Assembly: GCA_041177965.1 (NCBI GenBank)
Contig: JBEGWF010000146.1
Coordinates: forward strand, 1-64,000
Direction: 5' to 3'
DNA from: SXXZ01 sp041177965
GTDB taxonomy: Bacteria; Verrucomicrobiota; Verrucomicrobiia; Limisphaerales; UBA9464
DNA length: 64,000 nucleotides
Both the position numbers and the translations under genes were made by a program. The notes under the pieces were generated by a model that worked only from the letters and a program-made list of their open reading frames with translations, searched no databases and had not been told where the DNA came from. Below, in pieces: positions 29,101 through 37,431 of this stretch (within the stretch, counting starts at the first letter, position 1; every line of letters begins with the position of its first letter).

Positions 29101-30587
29101 CAACCCTGGGACGGTTCCATCCGGCGGTCGAGTGGTGTCGCGACATCCCGCATCCCGTGGAGAGCAGCCGGGGCATGAACGGCTCGGGCGACGCATACAG
29201 CCCGGGCTGGTTCGAGATCCCGCTCGCACCGGGGGATTCGTCCACCCTCACCGTCTCGGCGGAGGCCGACGAGATCCCCGAGGAAGCCCTCACGGGTTTC
29301 ATCCAACGGCGGCAGGACGCGCTCGCCTGCGGTGCCGCCTGCCCCCTGGAGACGCTGCTGAGACGCGCCATCGACAGCTTCGTCGTCCGACGGGGCGATT
29401 CGGTCACGGTGATCGCGGGGTATCCTTGGTTCCTCGACTGGGGACGCGATTCCCTCATCGCCGCACGGGGTCTCATCGCGGCCGGGCGCTTCGCGGAGGT
29501 GCGACAACTGCTGATCACCTTCGGCCGATTCGAGGAGGCGGGCACCCTGCCCAATTCGATCCACGGCGAGAACGCTTCCAACCGGGAGACCAGCGATGCG
29601 TCGCTGTGGTACGGGATCGTGGTCGAGGAATTGGCCGCGGCCGACCCCCTCGGGCCGGAGTCCGTGTTCGGATTGCCCACCGGGGACCGGCTGGGCCGGA
29701 CCGTCCGCGACGTCCTCCGCTCCATCGCCTCCGGCTATCTGGCGGGCACCCCGCAGGGCATCCGGGTCGATCCGGACAGCGCCCTGGTCTGGAGCCCGAG
29801 CCACTTCACCTGGATGGACACCAACCACCCGGCCGGGACCCCGCGGCAGGGGTATCCCGTCGAGATCCAGGCCCTTTGGATACGACTGCTCCGGTGCCTC
29901 GACCACATCGGTTGCGAACCGTCTCCCACGGGCGAGGCCTGGGGCTCCCTGGCGACACGGGCGGAGACCTCCTTCCATCGCCTCTTCTGGCTCGAGCAGG
30001 AGGGCTGGTTCGCCGACTGCCTGCATGCCCATCACGATCATCCCGCGGCCCACGCGGTCCGTGACAACGCGCTGCGGAGCAACGCCCTGCTGGCGATCGC
30101 GCTCGACCTGGTGACGGGCGAGAAGGCCCGGCGCACGGTGGATGCGGCCCAGCGGCACCTGATCATCCCCGGGGCGCTGCGCTCCCTCGCGCCGCTGGCG
30201 GTCCAACCGCCCCTTCCGGTCTGGCACCACGGACGGCTCCTCAACCATCCGGACCATCCCTACTGGCCGACCTACGAGGGCGACGAGGACACCCGCCGCA
30301 AACCGGCCTACCACAATGGCACGGCGTGGGTCTGGACCTTCCCCACCTTCTGCGAGGCGCTGGTGAAGGCCTACGACCTGGACCCCGCGGCCATCGGAGC
30401 TGCCCGGGCCCACCTGACCGGCGTGGATGAACACCTGCTGCGCGGCTGCATCGGCCACCTGCCGGAGATCCTCGACGGGGACGCTCCCCATCACCACCGG
30501 GGTTGTGACGCCCAGGCCTGGAGCGTGACCGAGGTGCTCCGGGTCTGGCGCTGGCTCCGGCGGCTTCCGGTCCCCGCCTCGGAGTGA
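26178..30587 (+). CDS. Fusion glycan-debranching protein: GH13 alpha-amylase-type domain plus GH133 amylo-alpha-1,6-glucosidase
   Basis: 1469 residues from ATG 26178; the true start is uncertain (a GTG at 26067 and an ATG at 26193 are also in frame). An N-terminal beta-sandwich is followed by a GH13 barrel: LDLVINHTGWGS, the nucleophile region GVDGFRCDAGY (Asp about residue 327), the acid in VFLLEGLGG (Glu about 358) and YSETHDNSR (Asp about 417). A central beta-rich linker leads to a glycogen-debranching C-terminal domain from about residue 860, with NGRGGMARMCLDLGRIHSKYD, WFLDWGRDSLIAARGLI, HGENASNRETSDASLWY and YHNGTAWVWTFPTF. Together these would supply a transferase/hydrolase and an alpha-1,6-glucosidase for glycogen breakdown, like the two activities of the animal/fungal enzyme. 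No signal peptide is evident, so cytoplasmic. Confidence 0.85.
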   Translation: MAGLSMSPVPGTRVVRHAGDTMTFILTAPDGGAPDGWQARLRTNLGRADRVREEILQSHFGKLPLAGAAWRDLPLRPTADGNWAITVPLTEVGYFKAKAYAIDPRGFQHWPDGPDVGISIQPSWTRTANTVYCAFPRMFGPWSKHRLSTAEDHHTPILKALDQEGFTVIPPSGTLRSLITELPHIIDRLGCRILHLLPVSPTPTTFARFGRYGSPYALQHLTQIDPALVEFDRRTTGVDQFQELAREVHARGARLMLDLVINHTGWGSAEWEQHPEWFVRKPDGEFESPGAWNVVWEDLVEMDQRHVALWDYLADAFLVWCRRGVDGFRCDAGYKIPPHVWQFITAKVRREFPDTVFLLEGLGGPWDATEACLAEGGMQWAYSELFQNHGALGISGYLDHHLKASAQSGVLIHYSETHDNSRLAANGGVPGQAATPEGRRWSLFRNRLAALTSIQGGYGFTAGVEWCATEQINVHSSRGLAWGSRDPLVPELSALNRLISNHPCFFDGATLHRLSEPHSPVYALVRRSHDGADTVLVVANTEFEEERTIDLPTSAWDELGRPTLDLIGHAEAPRFASIPASAGGMGAMIRIRVGPGATHCLSCAVTPVGLSGDAYRDARRRADWAAACEGRITGGLPRIAIDWKARAEAVARDPERFLAALIRGVDPEDQSPGYYRPVVVWRLRDRTRVTPVPPGHWVLLRDTHPFRWTARPARGGLEHHAESIPTGVDHIAALPPAGHLGEVLLELERYEPTEPGVTATLRYLAPVPQDLPSVPPDPGNTTVLLTNGRGGMARMCLDLGRIHSKYDCVLGANLHPEVPVDRHVLAKRIRVWINADGFISPLDASNLVNVETTAPTHWRFIANAGDGRSVEIRVVADLLDGRNTTVFQFNRPAQASRDSRFGKPLPPSCDVRLIVRLDLEDRNFHWETRLDPETEGRFIRATRSLQRGIGGGSPAGEVHGFAFEPDASRGVRVQATLGRFHPAVEWCRDIPHPVESSRGMNGSGDAYSPGWFEIPLAPGDSSTLTVSAEADEIPEEALTGFIQRRQDALACGAACPLETLLRRAIDSFVVRRGDSVTVIAGYPWFLDWGRDSLIAARGLIAAGRFAEVRQLLITFGRFEEAGTLPNSIHGENASNRETSDASLWYGIVVEELAAADPLGPESVFGLPTGDRLGRTVRDVLRSIASGYLAGTPQGIRVDPDSALVWSPSHFTWMDTNHPAGTPRQGYPVEIQALWIRLLRCLDHIGCEPSPTGEAWGSLATRAETSFHRLFWLEQEGWFADCLHAHHDHPAAHAVRDNALRSNALLAIALDLVTGEKARRTVDAAQRHLIIPGALRSLAPLAVQPPLPVWHHGRLLNHPDHPYWPTYEGDEDTRRKPAYHNGTAWVWTFPTFCEALVKAYDLDPAAIGAARAHLTGVDEHLLRGCIGHLPEILDGDAPHHHRGCDAQAWSVTEVLRVWRWLRRLPVPASE

Positions 30588-30664
30588 TCCCGGGAAGCCG
30601 GTCGAAATAACCGGCCTAAATCCTTCCCGAAGCCCTTCGGCGTCTCCTAGCATCCGCCCCGCAC

Positions 30665-32527
30665 ATGCGATCCGGTTCGGCATTCGACAAACTCCTGGAA
30701 CGACTGGTGGGAGGCCTTCTGCTCTTCTCGGTGGCGTGGCTGACGTTCTGGTTCGCAGGCGTCAACGCCCGACAGGCCTGGCCCGCCTTCGCCGCCATCG
30801 GGGCGGCCGGTGCGCTCTGGATGCTCCGGACCTGGGTGGAATCGTCGCACCGCTTCCTCCTGCCGCCGGTCACCTGGGCGATCGCGGCGTTCTTCGGGTA
30901 TGCCGCCTGGCGATGCCACGATGCCCGGGTCCCCTACTGGGCGCTGCAGGAGGTCTTCCTCATCGGGATCTGTGCCATGGCCTTCTTCATCAGCCTGCAC
31001 AACCTCCATCGGCAGGAGACCTCCGGGTGGGTGGTGGGCGGACTCCTTGCCGTGGGCCTCCTCGCATCGGCCTATGCGATCGTCCAGTTCACCCAGAATT
31101 CGCAGCGCATCCTTTGGGAGACCCAGCCGCTGGTCTATTACAAGCGCTATGGGGCCACCTTCGTGAACCCGAACCATCTGGCGGCCTTCCTCCTGATGCT
31201 CATGCCTCTGGCGCTGGCCAACGCCTTCCTGGGTCGCGGGAACGCGGTCCAGCGGATCGTCGCCGGTTACGCCGCACTGATGATGATGGGGGGCATCGCC
31301 GTGACCATGTCGCGCGGCGGTTGGCTCGGGGCCGCCGTCGCCGTCGCGACCTTCTCGCTCTGGTTGCTGCGACGCCCCCAGTATCGCATCCCGATGGCGG
31401 TGCTGGTGGCGCTGCTCTGCCTGGGTGCGGTCACGTTCCTGTCCAAGTCCGAGAAGGCCCGGGCCCGGATCGACGCATTGACCGTGTCCGGCAAGAAGGA
31501 CAGCGGGTTGTTCCGGGCCTGGATCTGGAAACCGGCCCTGCGGATGTGGTCCGACCATCGGTGGGCCGGCGTCGGTCCCGGCCAATTCGACTCGCGATTC
31601 CCCGCGTATCGTACCCCCACCACGCCGTTGAGTCCCCAGCATGTCCACAATGAGTACCTCGAACTCCTGGTCGAGTACGGTGTGGCGGGCGCCGGCATCG
31701 TCGGATTCGGTTTGGTGGCCTTCGGATACGGCCTGTACCGGACATCCAAGCATGTCGAGCGGGGATCCTCGGACCTCGGGGTCAAGCAGAGCAACCGCAC
31801 CGCGTTCTTCGCCGGGAGCGTCGCCGGCCTTGCCGGACTCGGGGTGCATTGCTTCTTCGATTTCAACCTGCACATCCCGGCCATCGCGGTCACCGCCTCG
31901 GTCCTGCTGGGCATCCTCGTGTCGAACACGCGGTTCGCCACGGAGCGTTTCTGGATCAAGTCCCACATCCCCCTGCGCTTGGCGGCCACCGGCGCAATGG
32001 GAGGGATGCTCTACTGGATGATCCCGTTGGGGGCGGTCGCGGCGCGCGAGGATCTCCATCTGAAGCGGGCCGAACTCCGTCCGGCCGTCGACGAACAGTT
32101 CTTCGAGGAACTGGCCAGGGCGGCGTCGCTGGCCCCGGGGAATCCCATGACCCCGTACTGGTACGGGGAGGAGAAGCGCCGTCAGAGCTGGCAGGGCCTG
32201 CCGGGATGGGAAAAGCAGGCGCAGGAGGCCCTTCGTTGGCTCGAGAACTCCGCCAAGCTGGATCCCTTCAACGCGCGGACCGTGGTCTCGATGGGTTTGT
32301 GCCATCAGTGGCTCGGGGATCTCCCCGCGGCCTCCGCGAGATTCGAGGCCGCACTCGAGCTCGGCCCGAACGATGTGGCCGTTCTCAACGCGCTGGCCTG
32401 GAACCTGATCGTGCGGGGTGAATCCGACCGGGCCCGGGCGCTGGTGGAGCGGTCCCTGGCGATCAATCCGTGGGACAATTGGGAGGCGCGATCCTACGCC
32501 GAACGGCTCCGATCGACCCGTCCCTGA
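30665..32527 (+). CDS. O-antigen ligase/Wzy-like membrane protein with C-terminal TPR region
   Basis: 620 residues. About 11-12 membrane segments span residues 10-460. The Wzy_C/WaaL-type hallmarks are YGATFVNPNHLAAFLLML, MSRGGWLGAAVA and a periplasmic loop with RMWSDHRWAGVGPGQFDSRFP followed by HVHNEYLELLVEYG. The tail (about 470-620) is a soluble TPR-like region with NSAKLDPFNARTVVSMGL and AINPWDNWEAR repeats. Members join or polymerise surface glycan chains using a lipid-linked donor. No glycan cluster is nearby, so the acceptor is unknown. A TAGCAT hexamer ends 11 bases before the ATG. Confidence 0.82.
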   Translation: MRSGSAFDKLLERLVGGLLLFSVAWLTFWFAGVNARQAWPAFAAIGAAGALWMLRTWVESSHRFLLPPVTWAIAAFFGYAAWRCHDARVPYWALQEVFLIGICAMAFFISLHNLHRQETSGWVVGGLLAVGLLASAYAIVQFTQNSQRILWETQPLVYYKRYGATFVNPNHLAAFLLMLMPLALANAFLGRGNAVQRIVAGYAALMMMGGIAVTMSRGGWLGAAVAVATFSLWLLRRPQYRIPMAVLVALLCLGAVTFLSKSEKARARIDALTVSGKKDSGLFRAWIWKPALRMWSDHRWAGVGPGQFDSRFPAYRTPTTPLSPQHVHNEYLELLVEYGVAGAGIVGFGLVAFGYGLYRTSKHVERGSSDLGVKQSNRTAFFAGSVAGLAGLGVHCFFDFNLHIPAIAVTASVLLGILVSNTRFATERFWIKSHIPLRLAATGAMGGMLYWMIPLGAVAAREDLHLKRAELRPAVDEQFFEELARAASLAPGNPMTPYWYGEEKRRQSWQGLPGWEKQAQEALRWLENSAKLDPFNARTVVSMGLCHQWLGDLPAASARFEAALELGPNDVAVLNALAWNLIVRGESDRARALVERSLAINPWDNWEARSYAERLRSTRP

Positions 32528-32540
32528 CCGACCCGGAGCA

Positions 32541-32562
32541 GCGGATTTCCGGCGGATTTCCG
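32541..32562. repeat. Perfect 11-base tandem duplication upstream of ptsH
   Basis: GCGGATTTCCG occurs twice back to back (32541-32551 and 32552-32562), directly upstream of a TTGGCA -35-like element at 32565. It could be an operator or chance. Confidence 0.6.
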
Positions 32563-32564
32563 GA

Positions 32565-32593
32565 TTGGCAGAATCCCGCCGACAAAACAGTCT
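32565..32593 (+). promoter_or_regulatory. Candidate ptsH promoter giving a leaderless transcript
   Basis: TTGGCA (32565-32570), 17-base spacer, CAGTCT (32588-32593). The ATG follows after six bases, so transcription would start at or next to the start codon. The -10 match is weak. Confidence 0.35.
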
Positions 32594-32599
32594 CCGCAC

Positions 32600-32899
32600 A
32601 TGAGTTCGGCCGCCAGCACTGGCGAATCCACCACGCGCTACCGCGATGTCACGGTCCAGAATCGTCAGGGCATCCACGCACGCCCGTCGGCCTCCTTCGT
32701 CAAGCTGGCCAGCCAGTTCTCCTGCGATGTCTTCATCGAGAAGGACGGCGAGACCATCAACGGCAAGAGCATCATGGGTCTGCTGATGCTGGCCGCAGGG
32801 CCTGGCAGCAAGCTTCGCATCATCTGCACCGGTGCCGACTGCCACACGGCGCTCCAGGAATTGTGCGCGCTGGTGGACGCGAAATTCGGCGAGGACTGA
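32600..32899 (+). CDS. ptsH: Phosphocarrier protein HPr
   Basis: 99 residues. NRQGIHARPSASFVKLA holds the phospho-accepting His-26 with the following Arg; INGKSIMGLLMLAA contains Ser-57, the equivalent of the regulatory Ser-46 of Gram-positive HPr. GSKLRIICTG and the C-terminal helix complete the fold. HPr accepts phosphate from EI in the sugar phosphotransferase system. No EI, EIIA or HPr kinase gene is in the window, so it may serve a full PTS elsewhere or a purely regulatory circuit. The N-terminal ten residues are an extension relative to most HPr. Confidence 0.95.
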   Translation: MSSAASTGESTTRYRDVTVQNRQGIHARPSASFVKLASQFSCDVFIEKDGETINGKSIMGLLMLAAGPGSKLRIICTGADCHTALQELCALVDAKFGED

Positions 32900-32954
32900 C
32901 CCCGGGATCGACCCTCCGGTTCCTCCCGCCCCACGCCCCCCAACCGACCCGACC

Positions 32955-33236
32955 ATGTCAGACTTCAACATCCAATACGTCGCCAATCTCGCCAGGGTGG
33001 CCCTGACCCCCGAAGAGGAACAACGCCTGGGCGGCCAATTGCAGAACATCCTGGGCTACATCGAGAAGCTCAACGAGGTGGATGTGTCCGGGGTGGAGCC
33101 GACGGCCCACGCGTTTCCGTTGGTCAACGTCATGCGACCCGACGTCGTGACGGGTTCGCTCCCGCACGACGAGGCCCTCCGGAACGCCCCCGCCAAGGCC
33201 GGCGGCCTGTTCGTGGTGCCCAAGGTCGTGGAGTGA
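32955..33236 (+). CDS. gatC: Aspartyl/glutamyl-tRNA amidotransferase subunit C
   Basis: 93 residues. IQYVANLARVALTPEEEQRLGGQL, ILGYIEKLNEVDVSGVEPTAH and MRPDVV are the standard GatC blocks. GatC stabilises GatA in the GatCAB complex that converts Glu-tRNA(Gln) or Asp-tRNA(Asn). It follows ptsH by 55 bases. gatA and gatB, often adjacent, are not here; the next gene is guaB. Confidence 0.95.
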   Translation: MSDFNIQYVANLARVALTPEEEQRLGGQLQNILGYIEKLNEVDVSGVEPTAHAFPLVNVMRPDVVTGSLPHDEALRNAPAKAGGLFVVPKVVE

Positions 33237-33435
33237 TCCGCTTCGGTTGCCGCAGGCCCTCCCTTACGCGACCTCCGGTGCGACCCCGAATCCGGGATGC
33301 GCGACCCTGCCGGCGCCCGACGCATGGCCGGTGCTGCGCGCCGGAACACGCGGTGACCCCCGGGTGATCGTCCATGCACCGCACCGGTGCGCGCAGTTTC
33401 CTTGCCTCCGGGGCAGCGGCCTTCCATCGTCGCTC

Positions 33436-35019
33436 ATGGCAGATGCGATCCCCGCCCAAGAGATCGATTCCGATTTCTACCTACCGGCCTCCAGATTCTT
33501 CCCCGAGAACCGCCGGACGGCCCTCACCTACGACGACGTCACGCTGGCGACCCTGCACACCGAGATCCTGCCCAAGGACAGCCAGATCGACACCCGCCTG
33601 GCCGACGGGCTTCACCTGAACATCCCTCTGGTGTCGGCCGACATGGACACCGTGACCGAGGCTCGGATGGCCATCGCGATGGCGCTCAATGGCGGGCTCG
33701 GGCTCATCCACTACAACATGCCCGAGAAGGAGCAGCTCTCGGAGGTGTCGAGGGTCAAGAACCATGTCCACGGACTGATCCAGGACCCGATCCGCGTGCA
33801 CCCCGAACAGCACATCGGCGACGTCCTGGAGTTGATCGAGAAGAAGCGCTTCAGCTTCAGCACCTTCCCCGTCGTCGATGCGGCCGGCACCCTGCTCGGA
33901 CTCCTGCCCGGGCATGTCGTCAAACCCCGCTATGCCCACCGAAAGGTGTCTGAGGCGCTCACTCCCCGCGCGCACGTTCGGACCATCTCCGAGAGGGAAC
34001 TCGGGGCGGACCCCATCGCCCGGGCAGACCGCTTCTTCACCGAGAACCTCGGGATCCACAAGCTCCTCGTCGTCGACGACCTGGACCGGCTCAAGGGTCT
34101 GTTCACCCTCAGCGACATCGAGCGGATCACCCAGGAGACCGGTGCGGCCCTCAAACCGGCCCGGGACTCCCAGTTCCGGCTGCTCTGCGGCGCGGCCATC
34201 TCCACGGTGCGGCGCAAGGACGGCAGCATCGACCGCGACCGGGTGCTGGGGCATGTCGGGGCGCTGATCGAGCGCGGGGTCGATTGCGTCGCCGTGTCGA
34301 CGGCCCACGGCCACAGCAAGGGGGTCGGCGAGGTCGTGCGACTGGTGCGCGACGGCTTCCCGGCGTTGCCGATCATCGCGGGCAACGTCACCAGCGCGGC
34401 GGGGGTCGAGTTCCTGGCCGCCAGCGGGGCCAACGTGGTCAAGGTGGGCCAGGGTCCGGGATCCATATGCACCACCCGTGTCGTCGCCGGGGTGGGCATC
34501 CCGCAGCTCACCGCCCTCTACGTCACCTCCAAGGCGGCCGCCGCCTGCGGGGTCACGCTGCTGGCCGACGGCGGGATCACCAAGTCCGGGGACATCGTCA
34601 AGGCCCTGACGCTCGCCCAGGGCGTCATCTGCGGCGGTCTCTTCGCCGGATGCCCCGAGGCCCCCGGTCAGATCGTCGAGATCAACGGCAAGCTCTACAA
34701 GCAGTACCGCGGGATGGGCAGCCATGCCGCCATGAAGGCCGGTTCCGCGGCCCGCTATGGCCACACCAGCGACAACACGCGCAAGGCCGCCGCCGAGGGG
34801 ATCGAGGCCCTCAAGGAGGTCGCTGCGTCGATCGACTCGGTGGTCGGCCAACTCATCGGTGGCATCCAGTCGGGCATGGGTTACCTGGGTGCGGCCAACC
34901 TCGCCAGCCTCAGGCAGCGCGCGCGGTACATCCGGGTCAGCCCCGCCGGGCAGAAGGAGGCCTCTCCTCACGACGTGATCGAGGTCAAGACCCCGGCCAA
35001 CGCCTCGGACAAGGGCTGA
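33436..35019 (+). CDS. guaB: IMP dehydrogenase, divergent
   Basis: 527 residues: TIM-barrel core with a CBS pair inserted at about 115-230. It would oxidise IMP to XMP with NAD+ in guanine nucleotide synthesis. LTYDDVTLATL and SADMDTVTEARMAIAMAL open the barrel, the catalytic loop is GPGSICTTRVVAGVG (Cys-345), ADGGITKSGDIVKAL binds phosphate, and the Arg-440/Tyr-441 pair that activates water is present after YRGMGSHAAMKAGSA. Two places differ from typical enzymes: Ser-288 in VSTAHGHS where the family has Asp, and a flap lacking the usual VPYKG-like stretch. Start 33436 is chosen over upstream starts because the extension is not protein-like. GH31 starts three bases after the stop. Confidence 0.85.
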   Translation: MADAIPAQEIDSDFYLPASRFFPENRRTALTYDDVTLATLHTEILPKDSQIDTRLADGLHLNIPLVSADMDTVTEARMAIAMALNGGLGLIHYNMPEKEQLSEVSRVKNHVHGLIQDPIRVHPEQHIGDVLELIEKKRFSFSTFPVVDAAGTLLGLLPGHVVKPRYAHRKVSEALTPRAHVRTISERELGADPIARADRFFTENLGIHKLLVVDDLDRLKGLFTLSDIERITQETGAALKPARDSQFRLLCGAAISTVRRKDGSIDRDRVLGHVGALIERGVDCVAVSTAHGHSKGVGEVVRLVRDGFPALPIIAGNVTSAAGVEFLAASGANVVKVGQGPGSICTTRVVAGVGIPQLTALYVTSKAAAACGVTLLADGGITKSGDIVKALTLAQGVICGGLFAGCPEAPGQIVEINGKLYKQYRGMGSHAAMKAGSAARYGHTSDNTRKAAAEGIEALKEVAASIDSVVGQLIGGIQSGMGYLGAANLASLRQRARYIRVSPAGQKEASPHDVIEVKTPANASDKG

Positions 35020-35022
35020 GGC

Positions 35023-37356
35023 ATGATGCCGCTGCCGCTGCCCGCTCCCGCGGGTGTCGCCGCACGGATCGAGGCGTTGGCTCCCGATCTGTTCCGGCTA
35101 CGGATCGAACGCGAGGACGCCCCGGATCCGATCGGGTCGATGGCCCTGGCCGGCAAGGCCTGGGAATTGCCCGAGACGGCATCCCAGCGCATCGGTGCCC
35201 GCGAATGCCTGGCCACGGAATGCGGGGTGTTCTCATGGGATCGCCACGGCGCCTGGCAGCTGTGCGACCCGCGGGGTTTCGTGGTGTTCTCGGCGGCCGC
35301 CGCAGCGACGGGATTCTCGCGTGACGGAAGTCCGTGCCTGACCCTGGATCTCATCGAGCACGAGGCGATCTTCGGATTGGGCGAGGTCACGGGAACCCTC
35401 GATCGCCGCGGCACGGTGCGCGAGTTCTGGAACATCGACGTTCTGGGCCACGCGCCGGCGATCCATCCGGCCCTGCCCTCGCTGTACGTCTCCATCCCGT
35501 TCGCGCTCTCGCTGCGTCATGGGCGCGCCGCCGGGATCTTCTGGGACAATCCCGGCCGCCAGCGGTGGGATCTGGGGTCCGCGGATCCGGACCGATGGCA
35601 GCTGAAGGCCGACTCGGGGAGCATCGACCTGTACCTGTTCCTCGGTCCCACCGTGGCGTCGGTGGTGGGCCGCTACTCGCAGTTGACCGGCACCATGCCC
35701 CTGCCCCCGGAGTGGGCCCTGGGCTACCACCAATCCCGCTACAGCTACGAGACCCAGGAGCGGGTGGAGGCGGTGGCCCGCGAATTCCGGAAGCGGGACC
35801 TGCCCTGCGACGCCATCCACCTCGACATCCACCACATGCACGGGTACCGCGTGTTCACGGTGGGCAAGGGCTTCCCCGACCTGACGGCGATGACCCGGAA
35901 GCTGTTGCGCCAGGGAATCCGGACCGTGGCCATCGTCGATCCCGCCGTGAAGGACGACCCCCGTTTTCCCGTGCTTCGCCGGGGGATGCGGAAGCAGGCC
36001 TTCGTTCGGAATGCGGACGGGAACTCGGATTGCCTCGGCGAGGTCTGGCCCGGCAAGGCGCGCTTCCCGGATTTCCTCAACGCGGAGGTCCGCGCCTGGT
36101 GGGGTGACGAGCAATCCGTGCTGCTCGAACAGGGCATCGCCGGGGTCTGGAACGACATGAACGAGCCCGCCAACTTCGCGAGGCCCGACAAGACGCTGCC
36201 TCCGGACGCGCTGCACCGGACCGATTCCGGCCTCCGAACCCACGCGACCGTGCACAACCTCTACGGACAGGCCATGGCCCAGGCCTCGCGCGAGGGCCTG
36301 TTGCGGCACCGTACCTCCGAGCGCCCGTTCGTGGTGACCCGGGCGGGTTATGCGGGCATCCAGCGTCAGGCCATCGTCTGGACCGGAGACACCTCCTCGC
36401 ACTGGGACCATCTACGCGATGCGGTGCCCATGCTGCTCAATCTCTCGCTGAGCGGGGTGCCGTTCTGCGGCGGGGATGTCGGGGGATTCCTCGGCAACGC
36501 CTCTCCGGAGTTGTTCGTCCGGTGGCTGCAATTCGCGGCGTTCACCCCGTTCTTCCGCAACCACAGCAATCTGGGAACCCGGGACCAGGAACCCTGGGCC
36601 TTCGGACCGGAGATCGAGACCATCGCCCGGGAGACCCTGCGCCTCCGCTACCGCCTCCTTCCGCTCCTCTACAGCCTTTGCGAACGCGCGGCCAGCGAGG
36701 GGGAACCGTTGATCCGCCCCCTGCTCTACCATTACACGAACGATCCGGTCGCCGTGGCCTGCAATTCCCAATTCCTCCTCGGACGCGATCTGCTCGTGGC
36801 CCCGGTCGTCGAACCGGGATGTCCGGCCCGGGCGGTCCATCTGCCGAACGACGTCTGGTACGACTTCTGGACCGGCGAGCGTCTGGTGGGCGGGCGTTCG
36901 ATCCTCGCGGAAACCCCGATCGACCGGATTCCGGTCTATGTCCGCGCGGGCGGCATCCTGCCCTTGGCCGAGGCCCGCAACTCGACCCGTGAACCCCTGG
37001 ACGGGATCCTGCAACTGCATCTCTGGCCGGGACCGGAAGGGATGCTCCACTGGTACGAGGATGACGGGCAGAGCCGGGCCCATGAATCGGGCGAGTTCCA
37101 CCGGAGAACGATCACCCTCCACCGTCGGGGCCGAACCACCCGGTTGCGCTTCGGGCCGGCCGAGGGCGAGTTCAAGAGCCGCGTCCGCGTGTGGCGGTTG
37201 GTCGTCTGGGACACCCCTCCCTCCGCCCGGGTCCGCATCGATGGCGTCGCCAAGAAGCCCGGCGGTTCCGGAGAGGCTTCGGATTCCGGAGTGCTGGTCA
37301 TCGATCAACCGAATCGGAATGGACCGATCGACATCGCCATCGTGGGTGGCCCCTGA
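35023..37356 (+). CDS. Glycoside hydrolase family 31 alpha-glucosidase
   Basis: 777 residues. The N-terminal beta-sandwich contains FGLGEVTGTLDRRG. The barrel shows LPPEWALGYHQSRYSY, CDAIHLDIHHMHGYRVFT and the nucleophile in GVWNDMNEP (Asp-378), followed by TRAGYAGIQRQAIVWTGDTSSHWDHL and FCGGDVGGF. The C-terminal half (RLRYRLLPLLYSLCERA, YVRAGGILPL) is typical of the family. Members release alpha-linked glucose or xylose from non-reducing ends. No signal peptide, so probably cytoplasmic, consistent with use of glycogen- or maltodextrin-derived chains together with the debranching enzyme upstream. It abuts guaB by three bases. Confidence 0.93.
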   Translation: MMPLPLPAPAGVAARIEALAPDLFRLRIEREDAPDPIGSMALAGKAWELPETASQRIGARECLATECGVFSWDRHGAWQLCDPRGFVVFSAAAAATGFSRDGSPCLTLDLIEHEAIFGLGEVTGTLDRRGTVREFWNIDVLGHAPAIHPALPSLYVSIPFALSLRHGRAAGIFWDNPGRQRWDLGSADPDRWQLKADSGSIDLYLFLGPTVASVVGRYSQLTGTMPLPPEWALGYHQSRYSYETQERVEAVAREFRKRDLPCDAIHLDIHHMHGYRVFTVGKGFPDLTAMTRKLLRQGIRTVAIVDPAVKDDPRFPVLRRGMRKQAFVRNADGNSDCLGEVWPGKARFPDFLNAEVRAWWGDEQSVLLEQGIAGVWNDMNEPANFARPDKTLPPDALHRTDSGLRTHATVHNLYGQAMAQASREGLLRHRTSERPFVVTRAGYAGIQRQAIVWTGDTSSHWDHLRDAVPMLLNLSLSGVPFCGGDVGGFLGNASPELFVRWLQFAAFTPFFRNHSNLGTRDQEPWAFGPEIETIARETLRLRYRLLPLLYSLCERAASEGEPLIRPLLYHYTNDPVAVACNSQFLLGRDLLVAPVVEPGCPARAVHLPNDVWYDFWTGERLVGGRSILAETPIDRIPVYVRAGGILPLAEARNSTREPLDGILQLHLWPGPEGMLHWYEDDGQSRAHESGEFHRRTITLHRRGRTTRLRFGPAEGEFKSRVRVWRLVVWDTPPSARVRIDGVAKKPGGSGEASDSGVLVIDQPNRNGPIDIAIVGGP

Positions 37357-37431
37357 AACGGCCGACGTCCCGGAATCCCGGGCGACGCTCCGGCCTTGCG
37401 GCCGCTGCCTCATCCGAGGAGGCTGGCCGGG

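Noticed and set aside
27981..30683. 900-codon minus-strand open frame opposite the debranching enzyme
   Set aside because: Low-complexity Arg/Gly/Asp-rich shadow; GH133 motifs are on the plus strand.
34741..34800. Suspected loss of the Arg-Tyr water-activating pair in the IMP dehydrogenase flap
   Set aside because: On alignment by eye with the E. coli enzyme the pair is present as Arg-440/Tyr-441; only the later flap stretch differs.
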